Position numbers and translations under genes: made by a program
Part shown: positions 8,081 through 16,183 of the stretch, in pieces
How the letters are laid out: each line of letters starts with the position of its first letter
How positions within the stretch are numbered: position 1 is the stretch's first letter
The notes under the pieces: generated by a model
What the model was told of the DNA's origin: nothing
The model's input: the letters and a program-made list of their open reading frames with translations, nothing else
Databases searched by the model: none
NCBI RefSeq assembly: GCF_900109515.1
Contig: NZ_FOBD01000007.1
Span: 186,001 to 250,000 of the forward strand
DNA from: Paenibacillus sp. OK003
Lineage (GTDB): Bacteria > Bacillota > Bacilli > Paenibacillales > Paenibacillaceae
Reading direction: 5' to 3'
Length of the DNA stretch: 64,000 nt

Positions 8081-8857
8081 TTACAACTCCTTTTCAATTG
8101 TAGGTTCAGGAATGAGAATCTCGACTTGTTGTTCTGCCAGAAAAGTCCGCCATTCTTGGGAAGGCCATTGATCTGTAATTAACATATCAACGAGTGACCA
8201 GTCCGCAAAACGATAACCATAACGCTTATCAAACTTGGAATGGTCAGCAAGTACAATAACCTGTTTTGCAGCCTGCATCATTTTGTGCTTGATCTTTCCT
8301 TCTTCTTCAGAGGCACTGAAGCCGTCCATCGTAATTCCGCCAATGCCAATAAAGGCTTTGTCTACATAATAATGGGAAAGAGTTTCAATCACTGAAGTAC
8401 CATAGACGTAACGTTGCTCCTTGTCGACTTTGCCGCCCAGCAAACGAATCTCGACAGCGGTATGATTGGAGAGAAGATCAGCAGAATAAATGGAATTGGT
8501 GATGACAGTACAGGACTTGCCATTTAGATTTTCGGCACAAGTCTGCACTGTAGTGGAAGAATCCAGAATAATGTGTTCGCCTTGGCGGACGATAGCAGCT
8601 GCTAGCTTGCCAATAGCTCTTTTTTCATCGGAAATGTGGAGCAAACGATCTTTATAGGATCGGCGCTCATCTGGTGGAACGGGGAGAATTGCACCGCCGC
8701 GCGTTCGGATAATGGCATCCTGCTCTTCAAGCTTGATCAGATCCCTTCGTGCTGTGTCCCGGGAAACGTCAAAGAGGGATACTATATCATCAGCCGAGAT
8801 GCGATTGTGTTTGCGCAAATGTTCAATAATCAGCTGCATTCGTTCTTCCTGAAACAA
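8081..8857 (-). CDS. DeoR/GlpR-family transcriptional repressor
   Basis: A 258-residue protein with a DeoR helix-turn-helix at residues about 6-57 (RISADDIVSLFDVSRDTARR) and the DeoRC sugar-phosphate-binding domain (DSSTTVQTCAENL, then ITNSIYSADLL and IGIGGITMDGFSASEEEGKI). DeoR repressors sense a phosphorylated sugar. The start is a TTG at 8857 with AAGGAGG eight bases upstream. It is the first gene of a two-gene operon with the HAD phosphatase (three bases apart). It is likely autoregulated; its promoter carries a 9-bp direct repeat. Confidence 0.9.
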   Translation of the reverse strand: MFQEERMQLIIEHLRKHNRISADDIVSLFDVSRDTARRDLIKLEEQDAIIRTRGGAILPVPPDERRSYKDRLLHISDEKRAIGKLAAAIVRQGEHIILDSSTTVQTCAENLNGKSCTVITNSIYSADLLSNHTAVEIRLLGGKVDKEQRYVYGTSVIETLSHYYVDKAFIGIGGITMDGFSASEEEGKIKHKMMQAAKQVIVLADHSKFDKRYGYRFADWSLVDMLITDQWPSQEWRTFLAEQQVEILIPEPTIEKEL

Positions 8858-8905
8858 ACGTGCCGCCTCCTTATACGTAGCTGACCGTGTATATCTGATA
8901 GATTA

Positions 8906-8944
8906 ATTATAAGTACTAATAATGAAATTTGCAATATTATAAGT
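8906..8944 (-). promoter_or_regulatory. promoter and repeated half-sites of the DeoR-HAD operon
   Basis: On the minus strand TTGCAA (8934-8929), 17-base spacer, TATAAT (8911-8906). ATTATAAGT (plus-strand reading) occurs at 8906-8914, over the -10, and again at 8936-8944, just upstream of the -35. Thirty-base phasing puts the two on similar helix faces, as expected for a repressor operator pair. The rest of the 8858-9104 gap is AT-rich with nothing further recognised. Confidence 0.6.
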
Positions 8945-9104
8945 GAATGTAAGTGTATTTAAGTTTTTTGATGCAAATTTTACAAATTACGATGATTGCG
9001 GTGATAAATATGTGAACGTGAGAGCAGCAGGAGCGAGTGCCGAACAGGATTTGGGTGCATACAGAGGGGCAATTATGGTGTAAATAAAAAAAATAAAAAA
9101 AGTG

Positions 9105-9134
9105 TTGCACATTTAAGCTGGCCTATGGTATACT
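9105..9134 (+). promoter_or_regulatory. promoter of the tRNA-Glu/Lys/Leu cluster
   Basis: TTGCAC (9105-9110), 18-base spacer, TATACT (9129-9134), 35 bases ahead of tRNA-Glu. Confidence 0.75.
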
Positions 9135-9169
9135 CATTCTTGTCGCCAAGAAAGACAACTTGTTTACAA

Positions 9170-9241
9170 GGCCCGTTGGTCAAGGGGTTAAGACACCTCC
9201 CTTTCACGGAGGTAACAGGGGTTCGAATCCCCTACGGGTCA
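9170..9241 (+). tRNA. tRNA-Glu (anticodon TTC)
   Basis: GGCCCGT (9170-9176) pairs with ACGGGTC (9234-9240), with A discriminator and no encoded CCA. The anticodon stem CCTCC/GGAGG encloses CTTTCAC. T-arm GGTTCGAATCC. Confidence 0.96.
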
Positions 9242-9348
9242 TTATCTTCACCATCTCAGGGATGTATAATCCTGATGAGGAATCCTCAAAAAGTCATATC
9301 TCCTATACAAAAGAGTTACGCATGGCACATTCGGTGAAGTTACAGCAA

Positions 9349-9424
9349 GAGCCATTAGCTCAGTTGGTAGAGCACCTGACTTTTAATCAGGGTGTCGAAG
9401 GTTCGAGCCCTTCATGGCTCACCA
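9349..9424 (+). tRNA. tRNA-Lys (anticodon TTT)
   Basis: GAGCCAT (9349-9355) pairs with ATGGCTC (9414-9420), then A and encoded CCA. The anticodon loop CTTTTAA sits in CCTGA/TCAGG. Confidence 0.97.
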
Positions 9425-9441
9425 TTTTTACAATTGAATAT

Positions 9442-9524
9442 GCGGTCGTGGTGGAATGGCAGACACGCTATCTTGAGGGGGTAGTGGGTGTATACCCGTG
9501 GAGGTTCGAGTCCTCTCGACCGCA
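9442..9524 (+). tRNA. tRNA-Leu (anticodon GAG), copy 1
   Basis: GCGGTCG (9442-9448) pairs with CGACCGC (9517-9523), A discriminator, no CCA. Class II tRNA with a long variable arm; the loop TTGAGGG within CTATC/GGTAG gives GAG. It is identical over its full 83 bases to the copy at 23353-23435. Confidence 0.96.
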
Positions 9525-9544
9525 TCACAGCAACAAACGTTATA

Positions 9545-9583
9545 AGATAGACTCTCATGATTGTTCATGGGAGTCTATCTTTG
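9545..9583 (+). terminator. terminator of the tRNA-Glu/Lys/Leu transcript
   Basis: AGATAGACTCTCATGA (9545-9560) pairs with TCATGGGAGTCTATCT (9565-9580), with a four-base loop and a short T-rich tail. Confidence 0.85.
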
Positions 9584-9698
9584 TGTTATGAGAAAAATAC
9601 CTGAACGTATTCCTGGGATTAAAAGGCTGAGGATTCAGGAAGGTTGTGGTATAATTTAGGTGCATGTATTGATTATTACGGTTGGAAGGCGGTTCTGT

Positions 9699-10115
9699 AT
9701 GCAGTCGATCTATGAGCGAATTGAACACCTGATTGCCGAACGAGGAATGACCAAGAAGGCTTTCTGTCAACAGCTGAAGATCAGCACGGGCAATCTGGGT
9801 GACTGGAAACGCGGTAAATCTATTCCGAGTACGAATAAACTAATTGAGATTGCTTCGTTTTTTGATGTGAGCCTCGACTGGCTCATGATTGGGCGTCCAT
9901 CCAAGGAGGCGATGGTACGGGAAAAACGGGAGGATTATTTTTTTGACGTGTTGCGGCAATTGAATTGCCAAGAGAGCGAATTATCGACTGTGGAACAGTC
10001 TTTTGTCAGTGAATATATCGAATTTACCCGTTATCGCAAATCGAAGGAAAGCAGAGATTCAAACGCGTTTCGATACAAGGCAGAAGATAAACCTGAGGCA
10101 GATGAGTCGGTGTAG
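9699..10115 (+). CDS. XRE-family transcriptional regulator, tandem copy 1
   Basis: A 138-residue protein. Residues about 3-66 are a Cro/CI-type helix-turn-helix (MTKKAFCQQLKISTGNLGDW, then PSTNKLIEIASFFDVSLDWL). The C-terminal 70 residues (EDYFFDVLRQLNCQESELST, then SEYIEFTRYRKSKES) form a short helical, probably dimerising, segment. The start is ATG 9699 after GGAAGGCGG; the upstream frame carries no signal. No target is visible. A near-identical copy follows 182 bases downstream in the same orientation, so the pair arose by a recent tandem duplication. Confidence 0.85.
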   Translation: MQSIYERIEHLIAERGMTKKAFCQQLKISTGNLGDWKRGKSIPSTNKLIEIASFFDVSLDWLMIGRPSKEAMVREKREDYFFDVLRQLNCQESELSTVEQSFVSEYIEFTRYRKSKESRDSNAFRYKAEDKPEADESV

Positions 10116-10297
10116 CAGCAAGATCGTGCAGTTCTCTACACAACTCGAATCCATGGACGTTTGGTCTTCTCGAATGCTTTATAGTAACAACGTCTAGACA
10201 TACTCTAATGGTGATATTGGGTATACGAATTGTCCGGCAATTAATTGGTGGAGACAAGTGGATGGTTTACATTATTTCGGATGGAAGGCGGTTCTGT

Positions 10298-10714
10298 ATG
10301 CAGTCGATCTATGAGCGAATTGAACATCTAATTGCCGAGCGAGGAATGACTAAGAAAGTGTTCTGTAAGCAACTGAAGATTAGCACGGGTAATCTGGGTG
10401 ACTGGAAACGCGGTAAATCTACGCCGAGTACGAATAAACTAATTGAGATTGCTTCGTTTTTTGATGTGAGCCTCGACTGGCTCATGATTGGGCGTCCATC
10501 CAAGGAAGCGATGGTACGGGAAAAACGGGAGGATTATTTTTTTGACGTGCTGCGGCAATTGGATTGCCAAGAGAACGAATTATCGACTGTGGAACAGTCT
10601 TTTATCAGTGAATATATTGAATTTACCCGTTATCGCAAATCGAAGGAAAGCAGAGATTCAGGCGACTTTCGTTACAAGGGAGAAGATAATCCCGAAGGAG
10701 ATGAGCTGTTGTAG
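10298..10714 (+). CDS. XRE-family transcriptional regulator, tandem copy 2
   Basis: The second copy of the duplication: 138 residues, same start context (GGAAGGCGGTTCTGT before ATG 10298), same HTH. It differs at scattered positions only, for example KVFCKQ for KAFCQQ, TPST for IPST, and a changed last ten residues. The replacements avoid the recognition region, so both copies probably read the same DNA site and could form mixed dimers. The segment between the copies (10116-10297) is not part of the repeat. A strong terminator follows. Confidence 0.85.
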   Translation: MQSIYERIEHLIAERGMTKKVFCKQLKISTGNLGDWKRGKSTPSTNKLIEIASFFDVSLDWLMIGRPSKEAMVREKREDYFFDVLRQLDCQENELSTVEQSFISEYIEFTRYRKSKESRDSGDFRYKGEDNPEGDELL

Positions 10715-10762
10715 TGTAAGTTATTGAAAGCTGCAACTTGACTGAATCATCTGGATATATAT

Positions 10763-10813
10763 AAAACCTCTGAACAATCCGAAAACCGTCGGAGAGTTGT
10801 TCAGAGGTTTTTT
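10763..10813. terminator. terminator downstream of the XRE pair, also facing ureD
   Basis: AAAACCTCTGAACAA (10763-10777) pairs with TTGTTCAGAGGTTTT (10797-10811), then more Ts. The A-rich left side lets it work for the minus-strand urease operon as well. Confidence 0.9.
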
Positions 10814-10884
10814 CTTTGAAACTCATTGCAACATGAACAAATGAACACGCAATTCTGAAAGTTGCTCCGATAGACGTATAGCCT

Positions 10885-11790
10885 TCACTTGCGGAATATG
10901 AGGTTGGGTTTACCCAAAAGATCGGAGCGAAGGGTGTTCCAGATCTGAAGGCATTGCTCCTGAAGTTCCCAGGCAGCCATTCCGAGCAAACGAACACCAA
11001 TCCCACCTGTAGCGAGCAAGCTGGCCCCGGCAAGCATGCGACCATCTGGGGGCAAAATGGACCGTACAGACTCCAGCTGTGCTGCGCCCAATCCAGGAGC
11101 AATCATCCATAAAGCCGCAGTGTGAGTATAGTTTAACAACGCTGCGGATGATTTTGGATCGCCCGATTCTGGTTCAAGTCCGAAGCGATCCCATACGGCC
11201 AATTGCTTCCCTTGCCATATTTCTGTCAGACTGCGATAACGTTTGAACTGAAAGGTCTCTCCCCGATGAATTCGTCCAGCGGACCAGATATCCGCATACG
11301 CAAGCACTGCTTGTTCACCCAGCTCAAAGGTCGTGGTCAGTGAGGATGAGCTGCCTTTGAACGGAATAACGCATTCAGGGAAGTACTCCAGCACCGCTCC
11401 TTGCTCCAGTCGAAAGTGATGGTTCACAGACGATGGAGCAGTAGGTGTGGGATGAAGCCTTGTCGCTGATGTGCTGCTTAGCATCAAGTGAGTGTTCTGG
11501 CCTAATTGCCACTCGGATCGATAATGATCACCGTTCAGTACGCCTGGAGAGACGTCTGAAGTGTATACACATAATTCATCTCCGCCACCCGGAGGTCGAA
11601 AGGATCGACTGAACCGGAGAGGGGCGCTGTAATACCGATCGGTCATGACGGTGCGCCCGCCTTGGAGGGCGAAAGTGGCCCGAAGCTCGCTGCGGCGTAT
11701 CACGGCCTCTCCGGTACTGCGGTTCAGTCCATGTTCAACTCCATGTAAAGAGGAAGATGAATTAGTGGCTGTGAGTCGTTCCGTGCTCAT
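10885..11790 (-). CDS. ureD: urease accessory protein UreD (UreH)
   Basis: A 301-residue UreD. It binds the urease apoenzyme first and carries nickel and CO2 routing through the UreDFG complex. Family features seen are [20 protein letters not shown], the [15 protein letters not shown] region and the [20 protein letters not shown] strand. The open frame extends to 11877, but the start at ATG 11790 ([10 protein letters not shown]) fits UreD better and gives a 29-bp overlap with the end of ureG, in a different frame, implying coupling. It is the last gene of ureABCFGD. Compared with Gram-negative clusters the order is permuted, with ureD at the end, as in Staphylococcus. Confidence 0.92.
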   Translation of the reverse strand: MSTERLTATNSSSSLHGVEHGLNRSTGEAVIRRSELRATFALQGGRTVMTDRYYSAPLRFSRSFRPPGGGDELCVYTSDVSPGVLNGDHYRSEWQLGQNTHLMLSSTSATRLHPTPTAPSSVNHHFRLEQGAVLEYFPECVIPFKGSSSSLTTTFELGEQAVLAYADIWSAGRIHRGETFQFKRYRSLTEIWQGKQLAVWDRFGLEPESGDPKSSAALLNYTHTAALWMIAPGLGAAQLESVRSILPPDGRMLAGASLLATGGIGVRLLGMAAWELQEQCLQIWNTLRSDLLGKPNLIFRK

Positions 11791-12484
11791 GAGTGTGTGT
11801 ATGCAGATGCGCAGCGGAAGCATCGTCATCCATATATTGATGTTCAAGCCAATGGACGATTTCGGATACCCCTTCACCGCTCATCAGGTTCGACATCACA
11901 TAAGGTCGTCCTTCGCGCACCCGTTCAGTATCATCCTTCATTACTTGCAGACTAGCGCCTACATAAGGGGCAAGGTCGGTCTTGTTTATCAACAGCAGAT
12001 CTGAACGCGTAATACCTGGACCACCTTTGCGAGGCAGTTTTTCCCCTTGAGCTACATCAATAATGTAAATGAATACGTCCGCCAGTTCCGGACTGAACGC
12101 GGCAGAAAGGTTGTCGCCACCGCTTTCGATAAAGATCAGCTGCAGGTCCGGGAAGCGTTCAATCAATTCATCAACGGCTTCAAAATTCATGGAGGCATCC
12201 TCTCGGATAGCGGTATGCGGGCATCCCCCTGTTTCTACTCCGATAATACGTTCCGGTGCGAGCGCATTCTGACGCAGCAAAATCTCGGCATCTTCCTTTG
12301 TGTAAATATCATTAGTAATAACAGCCAGGCTGTAACGTGTGCGCAGTGCCTTGGACAGCTTCTCCACTAGGGCTGTTTTTCCTGAACCTACCGGCCCACC
12401 GATTCCGATGCGCATCGGGCGACTCCGATCAAATACCTTACGTTCCCACTCCGCATGATGCGTATGATTAGCTCCTCCACACAT
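11762..12484 (-). CDS. ureG: urease accessory GTPase UreG with histidine-rich ends
   Basis: A 240-residue SIMIBI GTPase that powers nickel insertion into urease. P-loop GPVGSGKT at residues 30-37, the conserved nickel-binding CPH at 88-90, the catalytic-site region [17 protein letters not shown], and guanine-specificity NKTD. The N-terminus (NHTHH) and the last 15 residues ([14 protein letters not shown]) are histidine-rich and add about 20 residues to the usual length. No ureE lies in the cluster, so these ends may substitute for the UreE nickel store; that is inference. AAGGAGG precedes the ATG, and the gene overlaps ureD. Confidence 0.96.
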   Translation of the reverse strand: MCGGANHTHHAEWERKVFDRSRPMRIGIGGPVGSGKTALVEKLSKALRTRYSLAVITNDIYTKEDAEILLRQNALAPERIIGVETGGCPHTAIREDASMNFEAVDELIERFPDLQLIFIESGGDNLSAAFSPELADVFIYIIDVAQGEKLPRKGGPGITRSDLLLINKTDLAPYVGASLQVMKDDTERVREGRPYVMSNLMSGEGVSEIVHWLEHQYMDDDASAAHLHTHTHEHGTTHSH

Positions 12485-12520
12485 AACAAATTCCTCCTTG
12501 GTTTTGAATTATTGTAGTAG

Positions 12521-13219
12521 TTAGGACATGAACAGACGGGCTGGCAGGCTCTCGTGCCGCATAGCATAGATTTCCTGGGCAATACCGAAGCTGTGCATAT
12601 CTTCCGGGTCGTCATCCCGAATTTGAGACCATTCAGAATCAATATCATGCAAAAGTTTTTGAATAAGCATCTGTGCTTCAGTTTGCCCGATGGGCAGAAG
12701 ACGCAGAGCGCTATTAACATAAGCGTTAACTGAGGTGTACAGATGTCCGGTGACGGCTTCGTCCAGTCCGATTTCCAGCTCATAATTGATGTAGCCGTGA
12801 ATCGTTGTAATGCCGCAAAAGGCACCGTGTTCCTGTACGGCTTCATCGATTAGGGAAAAGTCCATCCACGGGTAAAGTGATCTCGCGAGTTTGAGTAATC
12901 GTTTCCCCATCTTGTGCCCGCTTTCCCGCAGTTCTCTGGGGGTCCGCTGGGCGTGTACACGTTTGTCGTAAAGGGCTAGAAGGGCGGCATCTTGTTGCTC
13001 AATGGCTTGGTAGACACCTTTGATGGCGAGACCATCGAGCCGCACGAGGCTGGAATGAAGCTGCCCTCGAATGAATTGTTCAAGCTGGGCGGTGGTCCGT
13101 ATCCGGCCATCATGAGTGTATGCCTCCAGACCGAACGAGTGGGAGAACCCGCCAATGGGCAGGGCCGAATCCAGCAGTTGAACATAACGGAGCAGTTTCG
13201 TGCCGCTGTGCATCATCAT
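12521..13219 (-). CDS. ureF: urease accessory protein UreF
   Basis: A 232-residue all-helical UreF, which bridges UreD and UreG and acts as GTPase-activating or gating factor. Seen: LLDSALPIGGFSHSFGLEAY near the N-terminus, the LVRLDGLAIKGVY helix, and the C-terminal tail EIYAMRHESLPARLFMS, the part that in Helicobacter pylori UreF contacts UreG. GAGGGGG precedes three consecutive ATG codons at 13219-13211. It is separated from ureC by 278 bases that hold one copy of the dispersed repeat element, an unusual break in a tight operon. Confidence 0.95.
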   Translation of the reverse strand: MMMHSGTKLLRYVQLLDSALPIGGFSHSFGLEAYTHDGRIRTTAQLEQFIRGQLHSSLVRLDGLAIKGVYQAIEQQDAALLALYDKRVHAQRTPRELRESGHKMGKRLLKLARSLYPWMDFSLIDEAVQEHGAFCGITTIHGYINYELEIGLDEAVTGHLYTSVNAYVNSALRLLPIGQTEAQMLIQKLLHDIDSEWSQIRDDDPEDMHSFGIAQEIYAMRHESLPARLFMS

Positions 13220-13302
13220 GCGTGGCCCCCTCTTGTGTGTTTAATTTACAATTTACAAATCAAATCTAATATAAATTTTTGGAAATATAAGATGAACAAG
13301 CG

Positions 13303-13456
13303 GTTTACACGAGAACGGAGAGGGCAGAAAAAACCTGGAGAAGCGTAGCGCTCGCCTTTATCACAAGATTTCTCCCTTTCAGAAAGGGGATCAAAGAAAT
13401 CTGGGGATAACAGTGATCGGAAGGTTGTTCTGCCAGCGGAGTGATCAAGTGTAAAC
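13303..13456 (+). repeat. dispersed structured repeat element, copy A (between ureC and ureF)
   Basis: A 154-bp element bounded by the inverted ends GTTTACAC (13303-13310) and GTGTAAAC (13449-13456). Inside it has an inner stem GGCAGAA (13323-13329) with TTCTGCC (13428-13434), a small hairpin near 13340-13355, a hairpin built on CCCTTT/AAAGGG flanked by GATTTCT and AGAAATC (about 13367-13401), and the conserved core around GGGGATAACAG (from 13403). It is related to 53200-53362 and 61086-61274. No open reading frame in it is credible. Confidence 0.85.
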
Positions 13457-13497
13457 GGAACAGTTCAACTTATATTTCGCTTTTTTATATTAGATGT

Positions 13498-15216
13498 TCA
13501 AAACATGAAATAGCGTTGTGCCATCGGTAATTCGTCTGCGGGCTCACAGGTGAGAAGCTCGCCATCAGCCCGTACCTCATAGGTTTCAGGATCAACTTCA
13601 ATGAGGGGGGTTACGTCGTTGTGAATCATGTCCTTTTTGCTCACCGAACGGCAGCCTTTGACAGGTTCCACGCGCTTGTTCAAACCTAGCGCCTCCTTGA
13701 TTCCCGCATCTGCCGCGGCTTGGGAGACAAAGGTGATTGACCCTTTGGCAAGTGCGCCGCCGTAAGCACCGAACATCGGTCTGCCGAATACGGGCTGCGG
13801 CGTAGGGATCGATGCGTTGGGGTCACCCATCTGAGCAAAGGTAATCATGCCGCCCTTGATGACGATCTCGGGCTTAACACCAAAATAGGCCGGGTTCCAG
13901 ACGATCAGGTCTGCGAGCTTGCCAACCTCCACGGAACCGACGAGATGGCCTATGCCGTGAGCGATTGCCGGATTAATTGTATATTTGGCGACATATCTTT
14001 TGATCCGATCGTTATCGGATGGTGAGCCTGAGGTCAGTTCGAGCTTGCCTCGCTGCTTTTTCATCTTGTCGGCGGTTTGCCAGGTGCGAATAATAACTTC
14101 GCCAACCCGGCCCATCGCCTGTGAATCGGAACTGATGATGCTGAATACGCCAAGATCATGCAAAATGTCTTCGGCCGCGATCGTTTCGGGACGAATCCGG
14201 GAATCAGCAAAGGCAACGTCTTCCGGGATCGACGGGTCCAGATGGTGACAAACCATCAGCATATCAAGATGTTCTTCTACGGTATTGCGTGTGTAAGGAC
14301 GTGTTGGGTTGGTTGAAGAGGGGATGACGTAAGACTCTCCGGCAGCGCGGATAATATCCGGCGCGTGTCCGCCGCCAGCACCTTCCGTATGATAGGTATG
14401 GATCGTGCGTCCGTTAATGGCCGCCAATGTATTTTCGAGAAATCCGGTTTCGTTCAGCGTATCGGTATGAATGGCTACCTGAACATCATGTTCTCCGGCT
14501 GCGGTCAGACAGGCATCGATCGCACTTGGCGTTGTGCCCCAATCTTCATGCAGCTTCAGTCCAATGACACCGGCTTCGATCTGTTCAATTAATGGAGCGG
14601 TGCTGGAACTGTTGCCTTTGCCGAGATAACCGATATTCATGGGAAATGCCTCAGCGGACTCCAGCATCCGGTGGATATGCCAGGCACCGGGTGTACAGGT
14701 GGTGGCTTTGGTTCCGGTTGCAGGTCCTGTACCGCCGCCGATCATGGTTGTTACTCCTGAAGATAATGCCGTTTGAATCTGTTGTGGACAAATAAAATGA
14801 ATATGGGTATCAATGCCTCCTGCGGTCACAATCATGCCTTCCCCGGCAATGATTTCGGTCGATGCGCCAATAACCAGCGCGGGATCGACTCCGTCCATCG
14901 TATCCGGGTTACCGGATTTGCCGATTGCGCAGATGAGGCCATCGCGGATGCCGATATCCGCTTTGACAATCCCCCAATGATCAATGATGACGGCGTTGGT
15001 GATGACTGTATCAGGCGTTCCGTCACTGCGAAGGGCAGATGTGGACTGGCCCATACCGTCCCGAATAACTTTGCCACCGCCGAATTTGCTTTCATCCCCG
15101 TAGACAGCATAATCATGCTCAATTTCTGCCCATAGTTCCGTATCCGCCAGTCTGACAGCATCCCCGGTGGTGGGTCCGAACATGGATGCGTATTGTTCGC
15201 GGCTCATTCGTTTCAT
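13498..15216 (-). CDS. ureC: urease alpha (catalytic) subunit UreC
   Basis: A full-length 572-residue urease alpha subunit, hydrolysing urea to ammonia and carbamate in the cytoplasm. The dinuclear nickel site is intact: His138 and His140 (DTHIH), the carbamylated Lys221 in GLKLHEDWG, His250, His276 and Asp364 in SSDSQAMGR. The mobile-flap motif VCHHLD carries Cys323 and the catalytic His324. The start overlaps the ureB stop by four bases (ATGA). The C-terminus ends in the usual RYFMF. Confidence 0.99.
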   Translation of the reverse strand: MKRMSREQYASMFGPTTGDAVRLADTELWAEIEHDYAVYGDESKFGGGKVIRDGMGQSTSALRSDGTPDTVITNAVIIDHWGIVKADIGIRDGLICAIGKSGNPDTMDGVDPALVIGASTEIIAGEGMIVTAGGIDTHIHFICPQQIQTALSSGVTTMIGGGTGPATGTKATTCTPGAWHIHRMLESAEAFPMNIGYLGKGNSSSTAPLIEQIEAGVIGLKLHEDWGTTPSAIDACLTAAGEHDVQVAIHTDTLNETGFLENTLAAINGRTIHTYHTEGAGGGHAPDIIRAAGESYVIPSSTNPTRPYTRNTVEEHLDMLMVCHHLDPSIPEDVAFADSRIRPETIAAEDILHDLGVFSIISSDSQAMGRVGEVIIRTWQTADKMKKQRGKLELTSGSPSDNDRIKRYVAKYTINPAIAHGIGHLVGSVEVGKLADLIVWNPAYFGVKPEIVIKGGMITFAQMGDPNASIPTPQPVFGRPMFGAYGGALAKGSITFVSQAAADAGIKEALGLNKRVEPVKGCRSVSKKDMIHNDVTPLIEVDPETYEVRADGELLTCEPADELPMAQRYFMF

Positions 15217-15602
15217 AAAGGTTCCCCTCCGTCCTGCAAAGGGGGTGCAAATGCCTTCAGAAATGTTTCCAGTTTCTGTGGATCAGGTGGCTGATCTGCC
15301 GATCCTTCGGTTAATCCGTTAAATCCATAAATCTGACGTTTGCCGCCAAATGTGGTGAGTTCGACCGGTTTTTCCTCACCAGGTTCAAAACGAACAGCGG
15401 TGCCTGCCGGAATATGCAGGCGGTGCCCAAAAGCGGAAGGGCGATCAAAGTCCAGCGCAGCATTGACTTCATAGAAGTGAACGTGAGAGCCGACCTGAAC
15501 CGGACGGTCGCCTCGGTTCAGTACAATCAGAAGCACGGTTAAGCGATCGGGATGACAGATGATTTCATCATCCTCTTTTAAGCGATATTCACCAGGGATC
15601 AT
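15213..15602 (-). CDS. ureB: urease beta subunit UreB
   Basis: A 129-residue structural subunit of the (alpha-beta-gamma)3 urease. [14 protein letters not shown], the [20 protein letters not shown] strand and [19 protein letters not shown] are classic. The C-terminal 20 residues ([17 protein letters not shown]) are slightly longer than average. It overlaps ureC by four bases and follows ureA by 18 bases. Confidence 0.98.
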   Translation of the reverse strand: MIPGEYRLKEDDEIICHPDRLTVLLIVLNRGDRPVQVGSHVHFYEVNAALDFDRPSAFGHRLHIPAGTAVRFEPGEEKPVELTTFGGKRQIYGFNGLTEGSADQPPDPQKLETFLKAFAPPLQDGGEPL

Positions 15603-15620
15603 AGAGTTCTCCTGCCTTTC

Positions 15621-15923
15621 TCAGCGTATAGGTTCATGGACAGTGACCAGTTTTGTTCCGTCAGGAAAAGTGGCTTCCACCTGTACCTCGGGAATCATAT
15701 CGGGTACACCTTCCATGCAGTCTTCGCGTGTCAGGATCGTGCCGCCGTATCTCATCAACTCTGCAACACTCATGCCATCGCGTGCACGTTCCATGAGCTC
15801 GGAGGTCAACAATGCGATAGCTTCGGGAACATTCAGTTTAAGTCCGCGTCCTCTGCGTTCCCGGGCGAGGTTAGCAGCCACGGTAATCAGGAGTTTTTCT
15901 TTTTCCTGCTCAGTCCAGTGCAA
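15621..15923 (-). CDS. ureA: urease gamma subunit UreA
   Basis: The 100-residue small urease subunit and first gene of the operon. Family landmarks: [33 protein letters not shown] and [20 protein letters not shown]. The start is a TTG at 15923 (reading [12 protein letters not shown]) with GGAAAGG upstream. A GlnR/TnrA-like box lies 53-69 bases upstream, near where the promoter -10 would fall, consistent with control by nitrogen availability. Confidence 0.97.
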   Translation of the reverse strand: MHWTEQEKEKLLITVAANLARERRGRGLKLNVPEAIALLTSELMERARDGMSVAELMRYGGTILTREDCMEGVPDMIPEVQVEATFPDGTKLVTVHEPIR

Positions 15924-15975
15924 GGTAATCCGACCTTTCCCTTAGATAGTCTATGTCGCCATGGATCATGTTATA

Positions 15976-15992
15976 TGTTAAATATACTCACA
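15976..15992. promoter_or_regulatory. GlnR/TnrA-like nitrogen box upstream of ureA
   Basis: TGTTAAATATACTCACA matches the Bacillus GlnR/TnrA consensus TGTNANAWWWTNTNACA at every fixed position but one. On the minus strand TTGACA at 16012-16007 could be the ureA -35. The box covers the expected -10 zone, as in GlnR-repressed promoters. Which regulator binds is inference. Confidence 0.65.
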
Positions 15993-16069
15993 CAGGGTGG
16001 ACCCTTTGTCAATATGGTTCCAATTATATTAGCAGCATGCATGAAACGAGTATGCATAAAATAAAATTG

Positions 16070-16086
16070 TGTAAGCATTATTGACA
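16070..16086. promoter_or_regulatory. GlnR/TnrA-like nitrogen box at the urtA promoter
   Basis: TGTAAGCATTATTGACA matches TGTNANAWWWTNTNACA with two mismatches. It covers the -35 hexamer of the urtA promoter. Confidence 0.55.
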
Positions 16087-16109
16087 CGGTGAGTGTGACC
16101 CTCCATAAT
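16081..16109 (+). promoter_or_regulatory. sigma-A promoter of the urt operon
   Basis: TTGACA (16081-16086), 17-base spacer, CATAAT (16104-16109). Transcription would start near 16116, leaving a leader of about 68 bases. Confidence 0.75.
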
Positions 16110-16117
16110 TTGGATCA

Positions 16118-16153
16118 ACGAACATTTCGGACATATATGACCTTAATGTTCGT
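16118..16153 (+). promoter_or_regulatory. 9-bp dyad in the urtA leader, PurBox-like
   Basis: ACGAACATT (16118-16126) and its exact reverse complement AATGTTCGT (16145-16153), 18 bases apart. Each arm resembles the Bacillus PurR half-site (AWWWCCGAACWWT) at 11 of 13 positions. PurR boxes come as inverted pairs 16-17 bases apart, so this is close but not exact. It could equally be an RNA hairpin or another repressor's operator. Confidence 0.5.
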
Positions 16154-16183
16154 CAATAGACTAAAAAAAGGGAGTGTAGGCTA

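Larger units (their letters stand above)
9683..10714 (+). repeat. tandem duplication of the XRE regulator gene
   Basis: Two units of about 430 bp, roughly 9683-10115 and 10282-10714, each beginning with the ribosome-binding region GGAAGGCGGTTCTGT and ending at the stop codon. They are highly similar at DNA level, including many synonymous positions, which points to a recent event or ongoing gene conversion. Confidence 0.85.

Noticed and set aside
9125..9591. Open frames spanning tRNA-Glu, Lys and Leu
   Set aside because: They are translations of tRNA genes.
13403..13425. GGGGATAACAG core of the repeat as a 23S rRNA fragment
   Set aside because: It resembles the peptidyl-transferase-region string only over about ten bases, and the flanks do not match 23S rRNA.
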